Made by a program: the position numbers and the translations under genes
Part shown: positions 1 to 5,391 of the stretch, piece after piece
Layout of the letters: each line of letters begins with the position of its first letter
Numbering within the stretch: the stretch's first letter is position 1
NCBI GenBank assembly: GCA_002378665.1
Contig: DFSO01000091.1
Span: 25,029-30,467 of the forward strand
Direction: 5' to 3'
DNA: 5,439 nt
Origin: Loktanella sp. UBA3435
GTDB taxonomy: Bacteria; Pseudomonadota; Alphaproteobacteria; Rhodobacterales; Rhodobacteraceae
Notes under the pieces: generated by a model
Database searches by the model: none
What the model saw: only the letters and a program-made list of their open reading frames with translations
What the model was told of the DNA's origin: nothing

Positions 1-293
1 AGAGCGACATCCATACAAGCCAGCCAATTTTCCGCGTCTAGGGCACGGATCGGCACATGGGCATGGATTAGCTTCACGTCCATATGGCCATGCCGCTCGC
101 GGTAATGTTGCCGCCCGCCCAAGAACCCCGACATGAAATCAACCTGCTCGATCCGCGCATGAGCTATTCCGTGCCCCCGCCCGTGTAAACGGCGCAAGGT
201 TGCACCCTCCGGCAGGGTCTCCACCAGATCGTAAAAACGGTTCACCAAAGCCACAAGGCTGTCGTCCCCGCCAATGTCATCTAAAAGCGTCAT
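1..293 (-). CDS. Group II truncated haemoglobin (partial, C-terminus beyond left edge)
   Basis: The minus strand reads open from an ATG at 293-291 to the window edge (97 full codons, no stop). The protein looks like a truncated 2-on-2 globin of group II (the TrHbO type), a small haem protein that binds O2, NO or peroxide in the cytoplasm. Visible marks are an early helix-B segment RFYDLVETLP with Tyr21 at the B10 position, the segment FLGGRQHYRERHGH (57-70), His77 in KLIHAHVPI at the proximal haem-ligand position, and Trp90 in ENWLACM, matching the group II Trp at G8. About 30 C-terminal residues would be missing compared with usual family length. The ATG was chosen because it begins at the expected family N-terminus and has a purine-rich GGGGGA 8 nt upstream. 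It lies 18 bp after the tdm stop, so it is probably in the same transcript. The family call is fairly secure; the physiological role here is unknown. Confidence 0.85.
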   Translation of the reverse strand, partial: MTLLDDIGGDDSLVALVNRFYDLVETLPEGATLRRLHGRGHGIAHARIEQVDFMSGFLGGRQHYRERHGHMDVKLIHAHVPIRALDAENWLACMDVA

Positions 294-311
294 CAGATGG
301 TCCCCCGAAGG

Positions 312-2681
312 TTAGGAACGCGGGCGCTCTTTCCCTGGATCAAAGGCCGCAAGGTTTTCTGCAATCACCGCAGGTATCCGTTTTTGATGACCGTCCAGTT
401 TGCCAATCTCGACCTCGGTGCCCGCACTTGCATGCGCCACATCAATCCGTGCAAGGGCAATGTTTTTACCCAAAAGCGGTGAGCGCATCGACGATGTGAC
501 CTCACCAATTTGCGCACGACCTATGTGGATGCAATCGCCGTGGCCCACATCAACATTGCTATCGATCTCAAGGCCCACCAGCTTGCGCATCGGGTTCTCT
601 TTACGGCGGATTAACGCGTCACGGCCAACAAAATCATCTGGCTTTGATTTGAGCGGCACGGTGAAACCAATGCCCGCTTCAAATGGGTCAGTCTGGTCGC
701 TAAAATCAGAGCCCGCGAAAATCAGGCCCGCCTCGATCCGTAGCATGTCGAGCGCCTCTAGACCTATCGGCTTGAGCCCATGATCTTGCCCAGCCTCCCA
801 AATCGCATCAAATATTTCGGTGCAATCGCGGGGGTGGCACATAACTTCATAGCCCAACTCGCCCGTGTACCCTGTCCGCGAAATCACAAAGGCTGTCCCT
901 GCTTCGTTTTTGAGGCGTGCAGGGGTAAAACGGAACCAGCCGAGTTGATCGAACTCGGGGTTATGGGGGGCCGACCAAACGATTTTGCGCAGCAGGTCGC
1001 GGCTTTCTGGCCCTTGCACAGCGACGTTGTGCATTTGATCTGTTGAGGAACGCACGAGGACTTTTAGCCCCAGCTTTTCGGCCAATTCCCGCAACCAAAC
1101 GCCGCTATAATCCGATCCGCCAATCCAACGGAAGTTGTCGCGACCAAGACGGAAAACCGTACCATCGTCGATCATGCCGCCATGTTCATAGCACATCGCA
1201 GTATAAACAACCGCACCCGTCGCGAGGCTTTTTATGTTGCGGGTAAAGGCGTATTGGCACAGCGCCTCTGCATCTGGCCCCATGATCTCGAATTTGCGCA
1301 GTGGCGACAAATCAATGATCGCGGCCTTCTGCCGACAGGCGTGATATTCTTCAATGGGGCCCGTCGTGGGGAAATTATTAGCGAGCCAATAGCCGTTATA
1401 TTCCACGAAATTTCGCGTGTGCTTGGCAAAGCTCTCGTGAAAACCTGTTTGTTTGGTCATTTTCGGCTCCGAATCTGGTGTCGTGCGGATCGCGATGGAC
1501 CGCTGAAATGTTTCTTTTCCACTATAGGTACGCACGTGAATATCGGTCGGGTTCCACCCGTTTGCAGAGGTTGTATCGTCGGGGCAAGCCGAGCTGACGC
1601 AGACAATATCGGTCAGCGCACGCAACAGCACATAGTCGCCGGGGCGCGACCAAGGTTCGTCGGAATACATCACGCCGTGGTCATCAAGAAACGTGTTGAA
1701 GAAAAAGTTGATCGCCATCCAGCCACGACGCGGTGCGACGCCATAATCTTGCAAAGCCGTGTTGAAATTGGTCGAGCAATTCGCATGTCCGGGGTAGCCC
1801 GTATCATTGTAATACTTCTCAGTGCAGGCCATCGCAAAAGCGTCATGGCGACCGCAAGTATCTTGGATCACTTCTACCAGCGGCAGCATCTCTTGATCGT
1901 AATATTTCGCGTGCAAACCGGGCATCGGATAGGCGTGGCCCATCAATGTGCGGGTCGTGGTCACATCCAATGCATGCTCGATCCCTTTGTCGAGTTTACG
2001 CGCCGAGAAACATTCGAAATCCGAGCACTGCCTGCCATCGACGTCAATGATCTGGATATAATCGCCCGCTTTCACGAAAAACGATTCTGCGGTTTGGGTA
2101 TGAACGCGGATATCGGCCAAAGGGTCGGCGAGCGGATCGGGCAATTCAAACTTCACATGGCTTTTAATCACCGCGCGTTTTATCATCACCGTCAGAGGGG
2201 TCGCGGTATTCTGTGCCTCGAAATCCATCGCACCGGCAGGGGCGGCGATAATCACAACGCCCTCGCGAACAGCTGTAAACTTCGCTTCTGTTTTTGCAGG
2301 GGTTGTGGCCTCGAACAGATGCACAGCCTGCGCCTTTGCCAGATCAATCTTGCGGGCATCCAGCCCCATCCGCATGCCGCGTAACGACTTATCATTGCTG
2401 GTTAAAAGCGCCTGAAGCCCGCCCGCACCAGCGGTCGCAGTTAGACCAATAATCCCCGCGTCGCTGCGGCCCTTGGGGTCACAGACGACAACCTCACAAT
2501 GCTGGCCACCTTCATCGTTAATGATCGTAATTTGATCGCCCGTATCGATGGGAATGAGGACAGCGCCCTGCCCCTCCACCACATAGCGCTCTACCCCGGG
2601 CGGCAGCGAGAAAACCTGCGGCTGAATAATCCTGCTTGGCTTGGGCGGCCCAGCCTTCACGTTTGGGTAGTTGTCTAACAT
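312..2681 (-). CDS. tdm: Trimethylamine N-oxide demethylase (DUF1989 + GcvT-like fusion)
   Basis: This 789-residue protein has the length and domain order of Tdm, which converts TMAO to dimethylamine and formaldehyde in methylated-amine catabolism of marine alphaproteobacteria and Methylocella. The N-terminal half (about 30-400) is DUF1989/urea-carboxylase-associated-like, with GRQCSDFECF (216-225), DTCGRHDAFAMAC (275-286), C302 and C361VSSAC366PDD. C286, C302 and C366 are candidate zinc ligands; their spacing (16 and 64) equals that of the Methylocella Zn cysteines as I remember them (263, 279, 343). D221 in QCSD is a candidate catalytic acid. The C-terminal half (about 412-789) is a GcvT/aminomethyltransferase fold with GGMIDDG (501-507), TGYTGELGYE (603-612) and a GLEALDMLRIEAG segment (640-652), which would bind tetrahydrofolate and could accept the formaldehyde. 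An AGGGGG Shine-Dalgarno lies 5 nt before the ATG. Residues 41-67 look like a degenerate copy of 199-225. The protein is probably cytoplasmic: no signal peptide or membrane segment is apparent. Alternatives such as plain GcvT or DmdA lack the DUF1989 half. Confidence 0.9.
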   Translation of the reverse strand: MLDNYPNVKAGPPKPSRIIQPQVFSLPPGVERYVVEGQGAVLIPIDTGDQITIINDEGGQHCEVVVCDPKGRSDAGIIGLTATAGAGGLQALLTSNDKSLRGMRMGLDARKIDLAKAQAVHLFEATTPAKTEAKFTAVREGVVIIAAPAGAMDFEAQNTATPLTVMIKRAVIKSHVKFELPDPLADPLADIRVHTQTAESFFVKAGDYIQIIDVDGRQCSDFECFSARKLDKGIEHALDVTTTRTLMGHAYPMPGLHAKYYDQEMLPLVEVIQDTCGRHDAFAMACTEKYYNDTGYPGHANCSTNFNTALQDYGVAPRRGWMAINFFFNTFLDDHGVMYSDEPWSRPGDYVLLRALTDIVCVSSACPDDTTSANGWNPTDIHVRTYSGKETFQRSIAIRTTPDSEPKMTKQTGFHESFAKHTRNFVEYNGYWLANNFPTTGPIEEYHACRQKAAIIDLSPLRKFEIMGPDAEALCQYAFTRNIKSLATGAVVYTAMCYEHGGMIDDGTVFRLGRDNFRWIGGSDYSGVWLRELAEKLGLKVLVRSSTDQMHNVAVQGPESRDLLRKIVWSAPHNPEFDQLGWFRFTPARLKNEAGTAFVISRTGYTGELGYEVMCHPRDCTEIFDAIWEAGQDHGLKPIGLEALDMLRIEAGLIFAGSDFSDQTDPFEAGIGFTVPLKSKPDDFVGRDALIRRKENPMRKLVGLEIDSNVDVGHGDCIHIGRAQIGEVTSSMRSPLLGKNIALARIDVAHASAGTEVEIGKLDGHQKRIPAVIAENLAAFDPGKERPRS

Positions 2682-2802
2682 CGGAACCCCCTATTCACGC
2701 AAAGTTGCATGTGCGGAATAAATATTTAACCTTAAGAATACATATATCCATCACTACATCCAACAAAATCGCATCGAATGCACAAAACTTCGGGCATTTG
2801 GC
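2682..2802 (-). promoter_or_regulatory. Upstream region of tdm, probable promoter/operator
   Basis: This 121-bp AT-rich gap separates the folD stop from the tdm start and is long enough for an independent tdm promoter. On the minus strand a weak -35/-10 pair can be drawn (TTGTTG, 16 nt, TATGTA), but neither hexamer is good. The gap contains a perfect palindrome TAAATATTTA (2719-2728) and, read on the plus strand, CATATATCCATC (2741-2752) followed by CATCCA (2757-2762). These resemble the CATATACCATC and CATCCA repeats upstream of the RHH gene. Read-through from folD is equally possible, because no convincing terminator is seen. Confidence 0.4.
2721..2730. repeat. AATATTTAAC, second copy at 3752-3761
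   Basis: The 10-mer AATATTTAAC occurs upstream of tdm (2721-2730) and upstream of folD (3752-3761), in the same orientation relative to each gene. The folD copy overlaps the edge of the putative -35 box, while the tdm copy begins 40 nt before the ATG. It could be a shared regulatory element or a chance match in AT-rich promoter DNA. Confidence 0.25.
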
Positions 2803-3687
2803 TTACAACCAGCCCGCCGCTATCTGCCGCTGATGGGCAACCATCGCATTACGCATGAGAATCGCCACCGTGACAGGACCAACGCCACCCGGAACAGGGG
2901 TGATCCAGCCCGCAACCTCCAGCACCGCGTCGGTATCCACATCGCCCACGATCTTGAATCCTTCAGGCGTCTCGATCTGATTGATGCCGATATCAATCAC
3001 GACCGCACCCGGTTTGATCATGTCAGGCCCAATCAAATGCGCCTTACCAACAGCCACCACAACAACATCAGCGCGACGCGAATGCATTGCCACAGAGCGG
3101 GTCATATGATGGCAAACGGTGACGGTGCAGCCTTCGGCCATCAACATCATCGCAGCAGGTTTACCGACAATCTCGGAATGGCCAATCATGACGACTTCAA
3201 GCCCCTCCATCTGCAGGCCCGTCTCCTTAATCAGCGCAACACTGGCCGCCGCTGTGCAGGGGGCCAAGGCCACGTCGGAGTAGACGATATTGCCGATAGA
3301 CGCGGGGTTCATGCCCTCGACATCCTTCAAAACGTGGATCGCCGACTGGAGTGATCGGACGTTGATATGCGCAGGCACAGGGCGCTGCAAAATGATCCCC
3401 AAGATACTTGGGTCATCGTTCATCTCAATGAGCTTGGCCTTGCAGCTTTCTTGCGAAATATCGCCAGCCCAGTTGACCTGTTCAAACGGTATTCCCGCCT
3501 GTTGCGCACCGCGCTCCTGATTGCGGACATAGACCGCCGCTTCTGGGACATGACCAATTAGGATCGACACCAACCTTGGCATGTTTGCGCAAGTTGACGC
3601 GTAGGATTGCACCTCTGCAAGGATGCGTTTTTTGACAACAACACCGTCAATAAACCTGTGGTCCCGTACTTTTGTCTGCGTTGCCAT
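2803..3687 (-). CDS. folD: FolD-type methylenetetrahydrofolate dehydrogenase, cyclohydrolase residue altered
   Basis: This 294-residue protein is full length for FolD, the cytoplasmic enzyme that oxidises 5,10-methylene-THF to methenyl-THF with NAD(P)+ and normally also hydrolyses it to 10-formyl-THF. The N-terminal folate domain holds AAVYVRNQERG (50-60) and GIILQRPVP (97-105). The Rossmann domain holds VVMIGHSEIVGKP (165-177) and VVVVAVGKAHLI (208-219), then VIDIGINQIE (230-239) and TPVPGGVGPVTVAIL (263-277). The catalytic Lys of the YxxxK motif (human K56) is Gln57 here, the conserved active-site Gln is kept (Q101), and the Asp of KDVDG is Glu124. Human K56 mutants lose cyclohydrolase but can keep dehydrogenase activity, so this may be a dehydrogenase-only paralogue. 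Arg in the GRSxIVG dinucleotide motif is His170. The start at 3687 has a GGAG 8 nt upstream; the longer frame to 3753 would overlap the putative promoter and add residues unlike FolD. Adjacency to tdm suggests one-carbon oxidation of TMAO-derived formaldehyde rather than housekeeping folate metabolism. Confidence 0.9.
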   Translation of the reverse strand: MATQTKVRDHRFIDGVVVKKRILAEVQSYASTCANMPRLVSILIGHVPEAAVYVRNQERGAQQAGIPFEQVNWAGDISQESCKAKLIEMNDDPSILGIILQRPVPAHINVRSLQSAIHVLKDVEGMNPASIGNIVYSDVALAPCTAAASVALIKETGLQMEGLEVVMIGHSEIVGKPAAMMLMAEGCTVTVCHHMTRSVAMHSRRADVVVVAVGKAHLIGPDMIKPGAVVIDIGINQIETPEGFKIVGDVDTDAVLEVAGWITPVPGGVGPVTVAILMRNAMVAHQRQIAAGWL

Positions 3688-3724
3688 CAGAGCCACTCCA
3701 TTGCGCGATCTATATGCTGCGCGG

Positions 3725-3753
3725 AGTAGATGGTGCATCATCTGAACCGTCAA
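3725..3753 (-). promoter_or_regulatory. Putative sigma-70 promoter of folD
   Basis: On the minus strand TTGACG (3753-3748, five of six matches to the -35 consensus) is followed after 17 nt by TCTACT (3730-3725, four of six matches to -10). Transcription would begin near 3718, giving a leader of about 30 nt before the folD ATG at 3687. Spacing and position are ideal, although the -10 is imperfect. The same transcript could extend into tdm and the globin gene. Confidence 0.5.
3728..3743. promoter_or_regulatory. Palindromic operator candidate in the folD promoter
   Basis: AGATGGTGCATCATCT is a 16-bp dyad with arms AGATG/CATCT and a TGCA centre, broken by a single mismatched pair. It lies almost entirely inside the spacer between the putative -35 and -10 of folD, where a bound repressor would block RNA polymerase. 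The binding protein is unknown. GATG/CATC half-sites also occur upstream of tdm and of the RHH gene. Confidence 0.4.
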
Positions 3754-4047
3754 TATTTAACTACGACGTTCGCTCCCGAGATTGCGTCACCCTTGCGTGT
3801 TTGGGTCGTCTCTTTTCATCCACCTGTGACGCGAGGGGTCGTCCAGCGCACGCGCTGAAGGTAATGTCGATGACGCCTTACTGCGACCTGATGAACTATC
3901 GCGCCGATCCTGCCAGCATCCGTACAATGCCTAACGATTTTCGCGCGCTCTTGATCCGCCATTTTAGGATTTGGTTGATGAGGTCACTCCGCACGGCGGC
4001 GTGACCCTTCTAGCCTACTTGCAGGAAAAACGGATTAATGTTTCTGC
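3754..4047. other. Intergenic region without a supported gene
   Basis: This is the bulk of the gap of about 410 bp between the divergent folD and RHH genes. Short open frames exist on both strands, but none has a recognisable product together with a ribosome binding site. Two dyads stand out: CAGCGC-AC-GCGCTG (3844-3857) and GGTCAC-N13-GTGACC (3982-4006). There is no run of T after either dyad, so neither looks like an intrinsic terminator. A small RNA or an upstream regulatory region cannot be excluded from sequence alone. Confidence 0.5.
3982..4006. promoter_or_regulatory. Inverted repeat GGTCAC-N13-GTGACC
   Basis: Two perfect 6-bp arms (3982-3987 and 4001-4006) are 19 bp apart centre to centre, close to two helical turns. 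The site lies about 40 bp upstream of the putative -35 of the RHH operon, a position suited to an activator or distal repressor dimer. No regulator can be named. Confidence 0.3.
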
Positions 4048-4077
4048 TTGCATTCGGGTAAATAACATCCATATACC
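4048..4077 (+). promoter_or_regulatory. Putative promoter of the RHH-hydrolase operon
   Basis: TTGCAT (4048-4053) and TATACC (4072-4077) are 18 nt apart and would place the start of transcription near 4084, about 17 nt before the ATG at 4101. Both hexamers are imperfect, so the call rests mostly on spacing and position. The -10 lies between, and partly inside, the CATCCATA repeats. Confidence 0.35.
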
Positions 4078-4091
4078 ATCCATACAGATGG
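4066..4091. promoter_or_regulatory. Tandem CATCCATA repeats, candidate RHH autoregulatory operator
   Basis: CATCCATA occurs at 4066-4073 and again at 4077-4084, exactly 11 bp apart, which is about one helical turn. An overlapping inverted repeat CCATC-N6-GATGG (4076-4091) extends to the Shine-Dalgarno. RHH regulators commonly bind short repeated half-sites spaced by about a turn and often repress their own promoter, so these repeats are a natural operator for the gene just downstream. Binding is an inference. Confidence 0.45.
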
Positions 4092-4100
4092 AGTTTCACC

Positions 4101-4517
4101 ATGAACACCGTGAGACAAATACGCGACAAGCAGCCTGATAACGAAAAAATCACGATCAATTTGGGGTTTGTTGATTTGGGCCGGATCGATCTACTTGTTC
4201 AAGAGGGCTTTTATTCCAATCGCAGTGATCTGATCCGCACAGCGATCCGCAATCAATTGGAAAGCCATGTGGAGGTCGTCAGCAAATCGCTTGAGCGGCA
4301 TACAATGGAACTGGGGCTTCGTGACTACTCCGTCGCCGATTTGCAAGCGGTGCGGGACGCTGGTGAAGTTCTGCATATCAAGGTCGTGGGACTAGCCCGC
4401 TTTGATCCTGAGATTTCGCCTGAACTGGCGCTTGCAACCATCGGGTCCATTACGGTGTTAGGTGCGTTGCAAGCCAGCGCAGACATCAAAACGGCACTCG
4501 CCGACCGCATCAAATAG
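4101..4517 (+). CDS. Ribbon-helix-helix (CopG-like) transcriptional regulator with C-terminal extension
   Basis: This is a 138-residue protein. Residues 15-55 fit an RHH DNA-binding fold: a short beta strand EKITINLG (15-22), helix 1 (about 24-35), a GFYSNRSD turn (36-43) and helix 2 rich in Arg (44-55). RHH proteins dimerise and insert the paired strands into the major groove. The remaining residues, about 56-138, are much longer than a minimal CopG or Arc protein. They contain a segment HIKVVGLARF (92-101) and a hydrophobic stretch SPELALATIGSITVLGALQAS (106-126) that could be a ligand-sensing or oligomerisation module; I do not recognise the domain. A GGAG lies 7 nt before the ATG. The hydrolase gene starts 16 bp after the stop, so the two form an operon. 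Tandem repeats in the promoter suggest autoregulation. The target and inducer are unknown. Confidence 0.8.
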   Translation: MNTVRQIRDKQPDNEKITINLGFVDLGRIDLLVQEGFYSNRSDLIRTAIRNQLESHVEVVSKSLERHTMELGLRDYSVADLQAVRDAGEVLHIKVVGLARFDPEISPELALATIGSITVLGALQASADIKTALADRIK

Positions 4518-4533
4518 GATATGGAAATTTGAC

Positions 4534-5391
4534 ATGACGCAAATGACACTCACTTTCGACGCGGTTTCAGAGGCAACACCTGGCCCGAAATGGGCCGCAC
4601 GCTGGGCGCGTTCGTGGCCATCTTACGAGGCGTGGTTTATTGCGCGGGGGGGCGATAACGGGCCATCGCGCACCGACTGTCGCACTGCGATTGAACGCTA
4701 CATGCCAGAGCTGACGACCGTTTATGACCGACTGGTCGCCGTCGCGGGTGGTTCGGACCGTGCGGCAAGGTTCCTCTCCACATGGTGCCCGCCGACGTAT
4801 CTGGGCGGCTGTTCACTTGCGGCTATCGCCAGCAAAAAACACGTCCGATTGGTGCGCAATTATGATCTTTCGCCAGAATTAAATGAGGGCTTGTTGCTGC
4901 GCACTCAGTGGCTTGGCCGCCCAGTCATGGGGATGGTCGAATTCCTATGGGGCTTGTCCGACGGGATCAACGATGCAGGCCTAAGTGTCGCGCTGGCCTA
5001 CGGGGGGCGCTCGGAAACTGGCGTTGGATTTGGTATCACGACAATCGTGCGCTATGTGCTTGAGACTTGCAACACCGTCGACGACGCACTCGCGGTGCTC
5101 GACCGCGTACCATCTCACATGGCCTATAATCTGGTTCTTGCAGATGCATCAGGGCGGACCGCAAGCGTCGAGATGGCGCCAGGTGGCGGTATGACCAAGA
5201 TGCCATTGGCTGTTGCGACCAATCATCAGGGAGGCGCACCCGCCGCTGATCGCCCCACTTTCACACGGACGTTTGAGCTGCGGTCACATTTGGAGAAGTT
5301 GCAGATCAAGCCGCGTAAGCTGAACCGTCAATTCCTCAAGGCGCCACTCTTGCAAGATCGATACTCGAAAGGCGAAACACCGAATGTCTGA
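4534..5391 (+). CDS. C45-type autoproteolytic Ntn-hydrolase/acyltransferase (penicillin-acylase-like)
   Basis: A 285-residue protein resembling the acyl-CoA:6-aminopenicillanate acyltransferase/C45 family, N-terminal-nucleophile enzymes that hydrolyse or transfer linear amides. Such precursors cut themselves before a Cys that becomes the nucleophile. Here YLGGC93SLAA is the likely processing site, giving a pro-segment of 92 residues and a mature chain of about 193. Other family-like marks are RNYDL (108-112), LSDGINDAGLSVAL (141-154), YNLVLADASG (198-207) and ATNHQG (228-233). No signal peptide is evident, so it probably acts in the cytoplasm. The start at 4534 has a TGGA 8 nt upstream; the open frame extends back to 4462, but that part would overlap the RHH gene. 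The C-terminus stops soon after FLKAPLLQDRYSKG, where I expect relatives to continue with a further strand region, so it may be short. The substrate is unknown. Placement beside methylated-amine genes makes an amine-releasing amidase one possibility, which is speculative. Confidence 0.8.
   Translation: MTQMTLTFDAVSEATPGPKWAARWARSWPSYEAWFIARGGDNGPSRTDCRTAIERYMPELTTVYDRLVAVAGGSDRAARFLSTWCPPTYLGGCSLAAIASKKHVRLVRNYDLSPELNEGLLLRTQWLGRPVMGMVEFLWGLSDGINDAGLSVALAYGGRSETGVGFGITTIVRYVLETCNTVDDALAVLDRVPSHMAYNLVLADASGRTASVEMAPGGGMTKMPLAVATNHQGGAPAADRPTFTRTFELRSHLEKLQIKPRKLNRQFLKAPLLQDRYSKGETPNV

Noticed and set aside
1182..2384. A 400-codon plus-strand open frame
   Set aside because: It lies wholly antisense to the well-supported tdm coding sequence and its translation has no recognisable domain; long antisense frames are common opposite GC-rich genes.
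312..2681. DmdA or glycine-cleavage GcvT as the identity of the large protein
   Set aside because: The C-terminal half is GcvT-like, but the 400-residue DUF1989-like N-terminal half and total length fit Tdm instead.
2771..2781. Small hairpin GCAT-CGA-ATGC after folD as a terminator
   Set aside because: A 4-bp stem with only a short, interrupted T stretch on the minus strand is too weak for an intrinsic terminator.
3688..3753. N-terminal extension of folD to an upstream ATG
   Set aside because: The 22 extra residues are unlike FolD and would overlap the likely promoter; the ATG at 3687 has a good GGAG.
3844..3857. Dyad CAGCGC-AC-GCGCTG as a terminator or operator
   Set aside because: A two-base loop cannot form a normal hairpin, there is no T tract, and such short GC dyads are expected by chance; kept only as a note on the intergenic region.
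3816..3962. A 48-codon minus-strand open frame beginning MADQERAK
   Set aside because: There is no Shine-Dalgarno sequence, the composition is Arg/His-rich and no family is recognised; probably chance.
3672..4004. A 110-codon plus-strand open frame in the folD-RHH gap
   Set aside because: It begins antisense to the folD start and runs through the folD promoter; no ribosome binding site or family resemblance was seen.
4462..4533. N-terminal extension of the hydrolase into the RHH gene
   Set aside because: It would overlap the RHH reading frame by 56 bp; the ATG at 4534 fits the operon spacing better.
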